NCBI GenBank assembly: GCA_905221605.1
Contig: CAJNDS010002432.1
Span: 1 to 64,000, forward strand
DNA length: 64,000 nt
Direction of reading: 5' to 3'
DNA from: Symbiodinium natans
Taxonomy: Eukaryota; Sar; Dinophyceae; Suessiales; Symbiodiniaceae
Of the stretch, positions 44,286-55,412 are shown in pieces (position 1 is the stretch's first letter; each line of letters opens with the position of its first letter). A program made the translations under genes and the position numbers. The notes under the pieces are model-generated. The model did no database searches and was not told the origin of the DNA. It saw only the letters and a list, made by a program, of their open reading frames with translations.

Positions 44286-47200
44286 CTCCCAGCAGGCCTG
44301 CACTGCCTATTGTCCTACTTCCCAAAACTGCGAAAAAGCGGACGGACAACGCACGAACGACAACGACGACTTTCACCACGCACACGACAAACGAACGACT
44401 TTCAACGTCAATGACCGCTTCAGCTTTCTTTCATTGGTTTGAGGGACGCCCCGACTCCGCATCTCCATCACATGCAGCTGTCTGCGCCGCTAGGTTTGAG
44501 GGGGTGCGGTGCGCAACTCAACTTATTGTGATTTCGCAGCACAAGACCAGAAAGCACGAAACTCCAGCTGACCCAGAAGCCTTGTTCTTCTTAAAACACC
44601 TTCGATGTTTTGAGCTTCCTGCAGGGTTTGAACGAGCATAACTGTCGTAAACCACTACATAGTTCACGAGTGCGAGACATGGAAGATCAAGTGTTTTTGG
44701 CTGCCGCCAAGCAAAAAACTTAGGCCCTTAGGTATTTCCAGTCGTCTGTGACAGGGTTTCAGGCTGAAATCAACCCAACATGGAATCCGAAGTCCGCATC
44801 TGTCGTTGCGCGCACCTCATGTAGCGATCGCCTGGTGCAGGAGACTTCTCTCTGCTTTTGGGCATGGCTTCCTAAGCTGTAGCTGCACAACCTGGCAAGG
44901 TCACGGCAGCGTAACTACGAACACAATCACGATAGGCCGTACGACTTGACATTGCGTTCCATGAGTTGGGAGACAAAGCACCCCCTCTCTGGCACTCCTG
45001 ACCTCAAGTTTAGCAGGCAGACCGCACTCGCCGCTGCTGGTTCCGATTGAATTGACACCATGGAAAACTCAAAGCCCCAAGACCATCTCAAGACCATCTC
45101 AGACCCCCCCAACCATTGCATCAAATCCTTTTAGCACCTTCCGCCATCGATTTTGCCTGCACACAGGTCGACCGTCTCACCGTAGTGCCGCTCCAGGGAT
45201 TGCAGGAAGCCAGGGCTGCGGAGAAGCCTGCGACAGCTGGCATTTCGTTGGGAGGTTTTAACATTAATGGCTGAGGTGTTTTTCTCTTTGGGTTGCTGAG
45301 GGCAATTGCAGGTTTGGGGCCGAGAGGCCTTTGAGATTCGGAGATGTATATAGAGGGGATCCAGGTTCAGAGTTTTTTGTTTGGACGGATCTTTCTTCGC
45401 CCAGCTGTATTCTGAGCCCCACCAAGAGGACGACAATGGCACTGTGCGGACGAGCCCTCTTCCACAGCCCCAAATCCCCCCAAACAAACAGTGCACCGAA
45501 GTTAACCGCCCAGCCTGGATCGTAGCTGCTCCCAAAGCGGGGGCGCCTGAACAGTGCCACAGGACGTGCTAAGCAAAGCTCCACGGCTCCACCTGTGACG
45601 TTGAATGAAAAATCTGAGGCTTCGAACCTCTGCTCGAGGCACTGCGCGGTGGTGCACAGCAGCGACACCTCAGGTGGTCCAGGATGGGGGTTCTCCTTTT
45701 GAAGCTTAGTCAGAGGAGCTTGGGTACTGTGTTGTGGTAAGGTGGGTCGGCCCTCTCCATGGCGTCTTCCATGCAGTCTTCGGGATCTTTCAGACATGGG
45801 GCCTCTAAGATGATTTGAGTAAGTGGACGTTCATGCCGAGCAGCTTACAATCTTATATAAGTGCAACCTGCAAATGAAGCTTCTGCAGGCAGACCCCCTG
45901 CGGCAGCCTCCTTGCTGCAGCTGGTCTGCAGCGTCCTGGTCTATGGAGTCGGCTTTGAAAGGACCCTCACAGTAGACCACGAAACCCTTGTTTTATCCAC
46001 GGACTGTGACTGCAAGGTTGTTTGTCAGCACCTTCATGCATTGAAGAGGCGTCTCCTGACAACGAGTGCGAGAGGTGACCCGACATCGTGCTGTGTGTCC
46101 GCGAAGCGTTGCAGATTAAGAAACCCTCGGGGTGCGCCAATGTCGTCACCTCGAAGTGCTGACCGTGGCGACGATGAGGCAAACGGATGCATCATCCTTT
46201 CGCAACTGTCCCAGTACGGACTGTTGGGATGATGAGGCGCGTGGGGTACGCGATCCTCGTGACTGTCGTCACTTTTGAACCTTCGTTTGGGGTTGACACC
46301 TCAAAAGCGCAGAAGAGAAAGAGAAGGAGAGAGATACAGAGAGAGAGAGAAAGAGTTCACTTCGGATCTCGTGTCGTGCACCCACCGCGTCTTTCATGTT
46401 CGCCGTCTGCGTGACACGTGTCTGCATTCGGGTTTTCGCAAATTTTGCCCGGCTGACAAGAGTGGGGGGAGGAGGGGGGGGGCATTTGCAAACACAATGG
46501 GCTTGGAAAAGCTTCACATGGGTTTATTAATGGTCCCAGCGCCCCTTCCACTTTTGCAAACACATGTTTGCTGAAATGTTCATGTGGGTTTGAGGGAATT
46601 GCCAGGCTTAGAGTGGGCGGGCGGGCGGCTTGGGAGGATTTGTATGGACTTTGCAAGTCTTGCACGGCTTAAACGAGCGGGGAAAAGAAGCGGAGCCACA
46701 ATGCTCGCATGATGTTTTGGATAGGGTTCCTTTGTCATGCATATGCGTTTAAAAGGAACATTCGTGATGTTCATTAACGGCCCGATAGTCTTGGAAGCAA
46801 GTTTGCAGTCAATCTCAGTACTCAGCAGTGACCGCTGCATCAATTGCATTTTATCCCCAAATGCCAGAAGCCAGGCCCCGTCTTTCAATGGAAGAGACAT
46901 GCTCTCTCCCCAGGACCCATGCGCAAGGAAAGTCGTAACCAGTGAGCTTGAAGCCCCCACGCACCGACCCGAACCCTTAATCTCAACACCATCCACCACC
47001 TAGACTGACTTACAGCTTAACCGGCGCAAAATCGTCGAAATACCTGGCCTCGAGCTGATCCAGGCAATCGTCCTCACGGCTTCGGCTCCAGAGACTGCAC
47101 GAATAAGATAAGGGGAAAAAGGGTTGTCTGACGACAGCTTGGTCGAACGACCGCAAACGAAAGACGGAAGCCAGAATTCACATTCGTCTGGAGGGCTGAG

Positions 47201-50200
47201 GGTTGGGCTGCATAACTCAGGATAGCCAAGCAAATCGGGCAGCACGTCAGGTCCCCTGTATCAAATGTGATGGTGGATCCGAGGCACCCCGGCAGAATAC
47301 CGGAATTGTGTTGCCAGAAGGCTGGATAAGGCTGGGACCAAGCAGAAATGTTGCACAGGAGCTGACCCTCCTTGACATCGAAACCTTCAAACCGAAATCC
47401 CAACCCTAGAGCAGACCCCCGTGCAATCTTCCGGAGCCCGTCCTTCGTATCTCTGAAAGATCTGGGGCTCATGGAGTAGCTGCCCAAGTTATACTCACCT
47501 TCCCAGGGCTTGAAAAAAAACGCGGAAATCTTGCCGCTCTGCCCCATGGGCTTTTCGGCCCGCCTGGCTTACTTGGTTCTCCTGTTATGGGGTGGCACTT
47601 GCAGTAAGCAAAAGCAGGCTTGGGATTTTGGGATTTTGTCATTTCGGGATGCTTAGGGCTTCAAGGCTGAACTTGGCAAATGGTTGCAACCTCGGCCGTT
47701 GCAATACCCAAAGCCGCACCCTCAGCGTCGTCGGTGTGAAGGAAGTGGTTGACGTGGTTCGGGTGGAACGTCACGAAGGACTCGTACACGCCAATGCACA
47801 TCTCCTCTCTTGCACTGCGCTTAGCGGCTTGGCGGGAACTCGGTTCACTGCAGGTCGTGGCTTCGCGTGGCATGCGCCCAATGCATAATAGACCTTTTTT
47901 TCCCCTCTTTCTACCTTACGCGACTGCATTACCATTCGCGCTTGCGTTCCGCCATCTATTGTCGCTTGTGAGGTCCGGCCTAAGACTAAGATGACTAAGA
48001 AGCTTTCCACTCAAAAAATGCCATGCTACTCGCCCACACTCCTGAGACTCCATAGTGCTTGCGCTTGACACTCCACGTCGCACAACCGGACCCGCAACCC
48101 CCAGAATGGCAAACCAATGTTGACTTCAGAGGCCGTTTGTGAAGGCCAAGGGCCAGTGGGCTTGAAGCCCAAGTCCGAGTATCAATGTGTAGATGGGGAC
48201 TTCGCACAGCAACTTTGGATCCCTAAGAACGTAAGGCCTGGGACACACAAAGGACGGTGTGAGCGACGCCGCCGCTGAACATGTAGACCTTACTGCCCCA
48301 CCATGCTGTCTGACCTCTTTTGTTTGTGCCTACAGGCCGCTGGCCCAGAGAGCTCTTGCATTGCATCGCTCTGTCCGATAGCAGGAGCTATCGCAGAATC
48401 ATGGCAGCCCGGCTGCCCACGCATCCACAGCAACTAAGGGCCAGTCATCCCCCGGCTGCAACAAAACCACCTTCGCAGCCTTGTGAAGTGCCTGGACGTA
48501 CTGGTCACAGGCACACAAGGATGCTCGCGGCAATGAACCAGTGGCAGTTACAAACTGGCAGAATTAGGGTTGATGGGTAAGTGAGCCTGTGGTACTTTTT
48601 ACAGCGTCCAAGAACACCCTTTTTTGGGTTGTGGCCACCTGGAGTGCGGTCACCTGCGACCATTTATGGGAACCAGTGCCACACCCGCTTTCTGACAGAA
48701 GCTGTAGTGCATGGTACAATTACGGCAGCTGATGAAGACCACGATGATCTAGAGGCTGGAGCTCGGAGCACCCTCATACTATAACCCTGCTAGGACTCGC
48801 CGACTTCGAGCACTGCAAACGCTGGATTTCGAGCCCGCGCCAAGGAACCCCGAGAATCCCTTTTTGCAGCCCAACGCATGTTGAGCTCCGGTTGGCTCCA
48901 GCTAAGTTTGCCATCCTAGCCACTAAATCTTTTATTGCGCTAACACGCCCCAGCCTCAAGCTCCCTGGGCTGCAAAGGTGGTACGAACAACCTTGGCGCC
49001 AGGAAAAAGTACGTGTCGAACCGCTTGGCAAATCGGAAGAAAACAAACATGCACCTTCGCACCAACAAACAGATGACCCCAAACAATGAGCCCAATTTTC
49101 ATGCAACAACCTCTACAAGTACTTCTCTATTGGAGTGACAAAAACAACCTCTCAACTGCCCCAGTTTGAAAACGAACCTGTTCCGTGTAACACGTGCAGC
49201 CCAAAGGCACGTCGTAGAATTCCAGAGCGACCTCGCAACACCACTATTGCCAAGAACCCAAAAGGTTTGAGACCAAACTATGTTTTCGGGTCGCACCCAG
49301 AAAACTGCGTTGATGCGATGAATAACACACCCATACACACCCTCAACATGAATGATTCAACTTCATTGTCTGGTCCCAGCACCCGAAAGAAAACGGCCGT
49401 CACATCCGTGCCTGCTTGCTGCATTCGCCTTTTGGCCACGCGGCGGCAAGCTTGTAGCCCTTCCCAAAGAACTTTTCAACACACCAACACCATTTGCAAG
49501 TGTTGCAAGCGACCTTTTATTAGCTCCTTACACCAGCTGCGTGTGTCAGAGTTCAAGGCTTCAACCTTCTTGAACGAACAAGTGCAGCGACATGAAGCTG
49601 ATATTCAAAAAAAGGAGGGGATGTCTGGAAGCCCACATGAAGCAACACAATCTCAGCACGCGACTCTTTTTTTAAACGTTTCACACTCCTCCATAAGAAA
49701 GTTTGTACCAAAAACACACTTCGACTGAGACTAAACCACATGAAACCCATCGGCTCAACATCGCAGATCGAAACGTGCCAATTTATGCCGGTGGCATTCT
49801 CCAAATCCATATTTTCTATGAGCCTTGTAATTCCGGCCGACGTTGCTCCACAAGACCTGGAAGGAGGAAAGGGTCGCGGTCTGGACATGCACACCGGAAG
49901 CGGACTGATCGAAACCACGTTTGGCATCATAGACTGATCACAAAATCACGATTTTGCACGGAAACGTTGTACCAACGTTCAGAGCCTCTTCTTACACTGA
50001 ATCAAAATGTGTCAGGTGTCCGTGCCACGTCCGGGCCTGATCCACGTGAAGGCCTTTGCCACTGAACCTGCCACCGGCAAAGAATCCTTCGTCGTAGCCT
50101 GGTCGTGAAGCTATTGCCGAATGAAAACGGTAAGGATCTGGATCTCTGCATCAATTCTGAATCAAGCCAAGCGGCGATCCCAATAAAGCCTGCCGGGTGG

Positions 50201-51105
50201 GCATCCAACGGCACTTGCCACATGTTGAATGGGTTGCACTTTGGGGCTGGAACGTCCAGCTTGCCAGCGGCCCCAACACGTCCTTCACAGCTTGCTTGGT
50301 TTGGCAGGAGCGTTCGCAATGTTGCTGACCCCTTCAGTTCTTGTCAAGCTGAAGTCGGCCATGCGCCTTCACATCGCGCTGGCAAATTGTTTTCACCTGA
50401 CAAACGAACATGCCTCTGAATGCCGCAAGTCCGCGTGGCAAATTTGACGGAAAACATCAACCCTTCGAATGTCAAATGTGCCTAAGATATCCCAAGCCAA
50501 GCTCCAATTCAGCCCCAAACTCCCCCAATCAATCAGCACACATGTAACCGGGGAGAGTTGCTTTTTTGTTTTGTTCCAGGTCGTACATCGTTCTCTTGCG
50601 TACGCCGGCGGCCTTGCGCTCTGGGTGACGAAAACACTGACGGAATGATTGACTTAAGATGACTTAAGTTTGGGGGGCACGTTCAACTGGAGATTGGGGC
50701 TACGAAAGCTAAACAAGCGCCGGACAGCGAAACCACGCATTCTCGAGGGATGAATGAGCCCTCTGAAAATTCTTGACTTGAAGCAAGCCTAGACACCCCT
50801 AAATCCTAAACCCAAGCCCAAGCCCAACCCTGCGCAACAAGATCGCAAGAAGTTCCCCATATCCATATCTGCTCATGCACCCTGGATCGATGAGGGGCAT
50901 GAGCAGCTCATACGATTGCTTTTATTCCCGATGGCATGGTGGAGGGTTTTTCAGCGGAGGTGGTGGTCGTTAAACAGTGTCGTTATATAGATGACCTGAT
51001 GGATTTGACGGATTTCGTCGCGTGATGGATTTGGTGGGTTTTCCTCGTAAGAACAACAAAAGCATGGGGTAGGGTTGGCGGGAGCCGCCGCAGTTCGTTA
51101 AAAAA
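44286..51105. other. unassigned; no supported gene
   Basis: Nearly 7 kb without a recognisable family. Protein-like but unidentified frames are minus 47074-47547 (157 codons), minus 45264-45797 and plus 49135-49728 (197 codons). None has a motif or a plausible neighbour context. An AGAGAGA-rich patch lies at about 46310-46350. A short degenerate telomere-like patch (CCCTAAATCCTAAACCC) is near 50790-50830. Confidence 0.5.
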
Positions 51106-51109
51106 GTGG

Positions 51110-51298
51110 AAAAACGCGAACCCTCTGCGTGTTTTCGCGTTGTCGAAACGTAACACAAGAATTTGCGGGGTGTCGTGATCGCAGGAACGACAGCCCTCTG
51201 CGTGATTTTGCGTTGTCGAAACACAAAAACGATGACCCTTTGCGTTGTGCCCGGCGTGTCGAGATCGCGCAAACAACAACCCTTGCGAAGGTCGGTCC
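51110..51298. repeat. satellite with CCCTCTGCGTG and TTGTCGAAACG words, left flank
   Basis: Loose tandem of units containing CCCTCTGCGTG, GCGTTGTCGAAACG and GTGTCGTGATCGC, about 55-60 bp apart. The same words in the same orientation return at 54835-55005, on the other side of the nested LINEs, so the LINEs appear to sit inside this satellite. Confidence 0.75.
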
Positions 51299-51696
51299 AG
51301 CAGCCCTGCCCTCAGTCGAGCTGCCCTGGGCGCTCGCGCGAGCTAACGGAGGATCCTGGCCACGGCTGCACCGGCAGCTCAAGCAACGTCTGCGCAAGAG
51401 CACGCAAAGCTGCCAGCGACGCGAGGCAGTGCCACCGCTGGGTGAGCGGCGCCCGCGCTCGTCCACGTGCCCTGGCCAAGCGCCGGATTAAGCTGGGCCT
51501 GGCGGCTGAAACGCCCTCCGACCCCCATGCCGAAAATGACCAGCCGACATCGCCCTTCCCCCCCCGCCCGCAACTCACGGAGCGCGCACCCGGGCTCAAC
51601 ATCGGCCCCTTGGCACGGTCCTCGCGCCACAACGGCAGACCTCGATGCGGCGGCCGTCCGAGGCGGGGACATCGATGTTGATGTCACGGACGACGC
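51299..51696 (-). pseudogene. RLE-type LINE A, 3' half (endonuclease region)
   Basis: On the minus strand: VVRDINIDVPASDGRRIEV (51690-51640), RLVIFGMGVGGRF (about 51570-51530), then a segment ending AQTLLELPV (about 51330). Each has a counterpart in LINE C at 61.9-63.3 kb (LRDMNLDVPLADARRIEV, KLVVVGLEVGGRL, SSLLELPL). The family is the LINE group whose protein ends with a CCHC knuckle and a restriction-like (PD-D/E-x-K type) endonuclease. The central VDTT segment is missing, so the domain is dead. The rest of the gene continues at 54185-54350 across the inserted LINE B. Confidence 0.8.
51682..51696. repeat. target-site duplication, left copy (15 bp)
   Basis: TGTCACGGACGACGC, identical to 54185-54199. 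The two copies flank the LINE B insertion. Removing one copy and the insert restores the reading frame of LINE A across the junction (ARVAARVVRD-INIDVP). Confidence 0.95.
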
Positions 51697-52399
51697 TGTT
51701 GGACTGCTTGGCTCTTGGGGTTTTGAGGCCCGAAATGTCAGGGGTTCAAAATTGACAAATTGGGTGTTGGAGCATCAGTTGCACATTGTCAGCCGTTTTG
51801 CTAATGCACCAGTGCATGATAGTTGGACGTGCAAGCGTGCTTTTGACACCAGCCTGGTTCAAATTGATTACATCATTTGTGATGTGAGATTGGGGCCACT
51901 CATGACTTGGAACGATTTTTCGATTGCAACAGGGTTGGACCATCGATGCGTGCATTCCTTGGTTGAAATGGTTGTGACCGATCCAGTTCGCCATCGGAGG
52001 CATCGTAAAAGTTTGAAAGGGTGGCACCCTATTTTGGACGCAGAGAAAAAACCGAGTCATTATCATGCGGTACTTCAATCCTTGCTTGCCCAGCATCCCG
52101 TGCCAAGTTTGGAGACCATTGAAAAGCTGCTCCACGCGGCTGGGGAGCGTGCAGGACATTGTAGTCGTCATCGTCCGAAGTTTTCACCGTCGTTGGAGCT
52201 GCAGCGGTTACGTCGTCAAAGACGCACTGCAGCGAGCGTACAAGTTCGCAAGTCGTTGAGCCTGGAAATCTGTCGGCTTCACCGCCGGGAGGTTCGTAGC
52301 TGGAAGGCTTCGAGTCTGTCGAAGCTGTTGAATCGGGCTGTAAAGGGCGCAAGCCTGCAACAAATGCTTTGCTCTTATTCTGGCAAAAAGCTCCCCTGA
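51697..52399 (+). pseudogene. LINE B apurinic-type endonuclease, C-terminal part
   Basis: Frame reading LLGSWGFEARNVRG, then HDSWTCKRAFDTSLVQIDYI (QIDYI at 51860-51874) and TGLDHRCVHSL with the conserved Asp-His (His codon 51941). These are the closing motifs of endonuclease/exonuclease/phosphatase domains that nick target DNA in many LINEs. A basic linker follows. The frame ends at TGA (52397-52399), but the same phase continues directly into the RT region (PDEFADDLEALFAGN), so the TGA is a nonsense mutation. Confidence 0.85.
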
Positions 52400-52576
52400 C
52401 AACCTCAGCCTGATGAATTTGCCGATGACTTGGAAGCTTTGTTTGCAGGCAACCCACCGGAGCCTTGCAGACCTTCGGATTTGGATGAAACGCCTTGGAC
52501 AATGGGAGAACTTCAATGTGCCGTTCATCGCTTGAAAGCGGGAAGAGCAGCTGATGATGTTGGTTTGGTCATTGAG

Positions 52577-52590
52577 TTTTTTTCCTTGAG
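52577..52590. other. 14-bp T-rich micro-insertion with 5-bp repeats
   Basis: TTGAG-TTTTTTTCC-TTGAG: nine extra bases between two TTGAG copies. It shifts the RT frame and creates the TAA at 52594-52596. Without the 14 bp the protein reads through. The minus strand of the insert (GGAAAAAAA) resembles the A-rich 3' ends of the RLE-LINEs. Confidence 0.75.
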
Positions 52591-52932
52591 TTACTAAAGC
52601 ATGCTCCTGATGAAATCCTCTCTGTGATTTTGGATTCGTTCAATACCTTCTTACTTCGAGGCAACGTGCCAGCTGGTTGGCGGAAAACTGTTTTCACCAT
52701 GTTGGCAAAAATGACAAAAGCAAGGACCACTTTGGATTTTAGGCCAATTGCTAATGTTCGTCTGATGTACAAAGTCTTTGCGCGTAGGATTCTTGCTCGC
52801 ATCGAAGACATCTTGGACGCGTCGCAACCAGAGGAACAACACGGTTTCAGAGTGGGACGCCGTATTGAAGAGCATCTACTTACGGCAAATGTTCTGTTGG
52901 ATAAAGCAATTGCTGCCAATCTTCCCCTTTGG

Positions 52933-52945
52933 GTTTTTTTTTTGG
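52933..52945. other. 13-bp T-rich micro-insertion with 5-bp repeats
   Basis: TTTGG-GTTTTTTT-TTTGG: eight extra bases and a second TTTGG. Removal restores PLWIVSVDFAKAFD across motif A of the RT. Because of the T run, the exact boundaries are ambiguous by a few bases, and homopolymer error must be considered. Confidence 0.6.
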
Positions 52946-53554
52946 ATTGTAAGTGTCGATTTTGCCAAGGCGTTTGACAGTGTTGAGTGGTCTGCTCTTT
53001 GGACAGCGTTGCGGACACAAGGTGTATCTGACCATTTGGTGTGGCTTTTGCAGATGTTATACCAAGATCAAGAAGGTGTTGTTCGCGGCGATTCCGATTT
53101 GAGCCGCTGGTTCAAAATCTGTGGGGGCGTCCGCCAAGGTTGTGCTTTGAGTCCTCGATTGTTCTGCGCGGTTCTTCAAGCCGCTCTCAGCGCTTGGCGG
53201 CAATCTGTCGAGTCTCTAGGTCTTGATTTTGGTGATGGCCTACCACCATTACTGGACCTCAGATTTGCTGACGACTTATTGCTGTTCGCAAACTGTGCAC
53301 ATGATGCCGCGCAAATGCTGGATGAGTTGGTCCGCTGTTGTTCAGCTGTTGGCCTCCACTTGAATGCTAGAAAAACCAAGGTGTTGACCACCGAAGCGCA
53401 AGCGCCCTCCGAGTTGATCACCCCCACTGGCAACACCGTCAGCATTTTACCACCCAGTGACACTCATAAGTGGTTGGGCTGTTTATTGTCGAGCCGTGGC
53501 TCAAAAGCAAAATCTGCTGATGTGGACTTTCATATGCAGGCTGCGTCGAAAGCA

Positions 53555-54114
53555 TTCTTTCATTCTTTGCAAACAAGGACGTGCTGTGCGATCGCAACGT
53601 TTCCTTGACACAGCGACTCCGATTTTTCGATGCCGTGATCACTCCCGTGGCATGTTTTGCGGCTGGCCACAGAGCCATTTTCCAAGCAGATGTTCGCCAT
53701 CATGATGTTGTCTTCAGAAAGTTTTTGCGGCGCATTGTTGGTCCTCCGTCCGACGTCGAATGGGACATGCCGTGGCACCACATATTACACCAGTGGAACA
53801 TGAAGCTTTGCGGTGTTGGGAAGCTTTGCGACGGCCTACCTACATGGGGACAACTTTGTTTGCATTCCTATTGGAATTTTGCGAGACACATCGCCAACTT
53901 GCCTGATGCAAGATGGGTTAGACGTGCTTTGAAGTGGCAGCCGGTGGGGCGGCCTAACCCTGGTAGACGCTGCAGCATGTGGATGACTTGCCTGGACAAC
54001 TTCGCTCGCTTCCGACGCTGGGCCAACTGGGAAACAGCAGCTATGAACAACAATATGTGGAATGAATCACGCGATGATTTTTGCAAATTTGTGATGGGGC
54101 AGGAATCTGCATAA
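53555..54114 (+). pseudogene. LINE B C-terminal region
   Basis: After a single-base frameshift near 53560 the protein continues (FANKDVLCDRNVSLTQRLRFFDAVI) to a TAA at 54112-54114. In LINE proteins this region follows the RT thumb; W-R-K-type and Trp-rich segments (MPWHHILHQW, RRWANWE) are visible, but no zinc knuckle. Its exact biochemical role is unknown. Confidence 0.8.
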
Positions 54115-54184
54115 AAGGTGCCTGTAGAACGTTTCACCTGTACCCTAAAGGGGACGCCTTCGGGCGATCAGGTCTCGACTCGAC

Positions 54185-54199
54185 TGTCACGGACGACGC
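54185..54199. repeat. target-site duplication, right copy (15 bp)
   Basis: TGTCACGGACGACGC, identical to 51682-51696, directly after the 3' end of LINE B. Confidence 0.95.
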
Positions 54200-54350
54200 G
54201 TGCGGCCACACGCGCCCGGCAGCCGCACGCTCCATCCAGTGGGCCTGCTCCAACTTGCCCGCAGGTGGTGCGGTGGTCCCCGAATGAGTCGAGATCCCGG
54301 CCGCAAGGGCATGTTTCGGGATCCGTTGCTTCGCAATTTTGCTGTCAGGG
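54185..54350 (-). pseudogene. RLE-type LINE A, CCHC knuckle
   Basis: The minus strand reads CPCGRDLDSFGDHRTTC, a C-x-C-x8-H-x4-C knuckle, then a segment ending ARVAARVVRD. This corresponds to CRCGGALDVWGDHRTAC in LINE C (62609-62659). The knuckle precedes the restriction-like endonuclease and helps bind nucleic acid. The gene continues at 51681 beyond the LINE B insertion. Confidence 0.85.
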
Positions 54351-54379
54351 GGAGACGAGCCCATACACATCCCTGCACT

Positions 54380-54830
54380 GGCGCAACCGCGAGCCTGCGC
54401 ATCGGTGGCCTCGGTCTCGTCTCTGCAGCAGATCATCGGCACGCGGCTTACTGGGTGTCTTTGGCGGATACCGTCGTGGCGCTGCGGGGGCATCACCCAG
54501 GCACGCTGGCTGACCTGAGCTGGACGCTGAGGCTGCTGTGCCCGATGTCGCACCCAGCGCGTGGGAGGCCGAGCTGCGTACGCTCGGCCTGGAAGTGCCG
54601 GCCTGGGCGGCCCAGCCTGCAGAAGCGGCCGCCCCGTCAGCCAGAAAGGGGTGGCAGCGGCACGCCAGTGTCTCTGTTGACCAGCGCGCGTTCGAGACGC
54701 GTTTCACTGACCTTGATACTGCGTTTAGAGCGCTGCTGCTGTAGCTCTGCCCTGACCGCGCTGCCTGCGGATCTTGCATGGTCGGCAGGCCTGCGAGTAA
54801 TTCGTCGTGCTTGGAGCGACGCTTGTTTTT
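54380..54830 (+). pseudogene. RLE-type LINE A, upstream segment in inverted orientation
   Basis: The plus strand reads LRIGGLGLVSAADHRHAAYW (from about 54393), AELRTLGLEVPAW and, up to 54741, GWQRHASVSVD...DLDTAFRALLL. LINE C has the same order (LRLGGLGLRSAETGRLAAYW; SLRAQGFQVPPW; GWQRAAVACQD...DLDPASRALLL), where it lies directly upstream of the CCHC knuckle on the same strand. Here it is on the opposite strand from the knuckle. LINE A therefore has a 5' inversion, the structure produced by twin priming. Confidence 0.8.
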
Positions 54831-54834
54831 TGGC

Positions 54835-55026
54835 AGTGTCGAAACGCAAAAACACGTTGTCGAAACGCACGATGACCCTCTGCATGCGCGCAAGGTGTCG
54901 TGATCGCACCGTGATCTTGCATTGTGGAAATGCAAAACGAGGACCCTCTGCGTGGACGCGGTTTTCGTGGTCGCACTAACGACAACCGTCTGCGTGCTGG
55001 GCGTTGTGAGTGAGTGAGTGAGTGAG
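54835..55026. repeat. satellite, right flank, and GTGA microsatellite
   Basis: Words TTGTCGAAACGC, GACCCTCTGC and GTGTCGTGATCGC match those at 51110-51298 in the same orientation. A short GTGA tetramer repeat (55007-55026) follows. Confidence 0.75.
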
Positions 55027-55226
55027 ACCTGCAAGCCGACAGGCAGCCCCTCTGGGGCGCAGGCAAACATTCAACACAGCAAGTGACATTGTAACACTCG
55101 CTTGTCAAAGCTACAACAACTACTTGACGTCATGAGCTCGGACATCATTGCTGTACAAACGCGAGGAAAGCAGCAAAATGATTCTCCCAATTGGTGCTGG
55201 GCGTTGTCGCAAATGGATTTCGTGAA

Positions 55227-55412
55227 ACACAATGGGGTCGACCCGCAGACGACAAGGTCCAGGCACCGACGGTCCCCTGGAGGTACTCCAAACGCGGTGG
55301 TGTGGGCCAGCCACTGTTGCGGCACCACTTGGCCCTCTGGGCGAACAGCCTCGCGTGCGACGCGCACCCACGCGCGCTCGACGATCTTGCGCGGCGCGCG
55401 AGCAGGTCCGTG
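55227..55412 (-). pseudogene. second RLE-LINE fragment
   Basis: The minus strand encodes ERAWVRVAREAV, then EGQVVPQQWLAHTTAFGV and DRRCLDLVVCGSTPL. From memory of the family this is the segment between the CCHC knuckle and the endonuclease in another subfamily of dinoflagellate RLE-LINEs, with R-x-x-LDLVV at the start of the endonuclease. It is a short relic, flanked by unassigned DNA. Confidence 0.6.

Larger units (their letters stand above)
52409..53608 (+). pseudogene. LINE B reverse transcriptase
   Basis: Non-LTR RT in three phases. First: TMGELQCAVHRLKAGRAADD. Second (52591-52932): TLDFRPIANVRLMYKVFARR and QHGFRVGRRIEEHL. Third (52946-53608): motif A VDFAKAFDSVEW (Asp codon 52958), motif B GGVRQGCALSPRLF, and the catalytic box LRFADDLLLFA (Asp codons 53270 and 53273). 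Phase changes are caused by small T-rich insertions at 52577-52590 and 52933-52945. Deleting each restores continuous homology (VIELLKHAPDE; LPLWIVSVDFAKAF). Confidence 0.9.
51697..54184 (+). mobile_element. LINE B, apurinic-endonuclease type, 5'-truncated insertion
   Basis: A 2,488-bp non-LTR retrotransposon lies between perfect 15-bp duplications. It starts within the endonuclease domain, so it is 5'-truncated, as is usual for target-primed reverse transcription. The order is endonuclease C terminus, reverse transcriptase, C-terminal region, then a 70-bp 3' end without a poly(A) tail, ending in CTCGACTCGAC. Inactivating lesions are one TGA, two small T-rich insertions and one frameshift. 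It interrupts LINE A in the opposite orientation. Confidence 0.92.

Noticed and set aside
51467-51690. N-terminal extension of the LINE B endonuclease
   Set aside because: This part of the frame is antisense to LINE A and lies outside the 15-bp duplication, so it is not part of LINE B.
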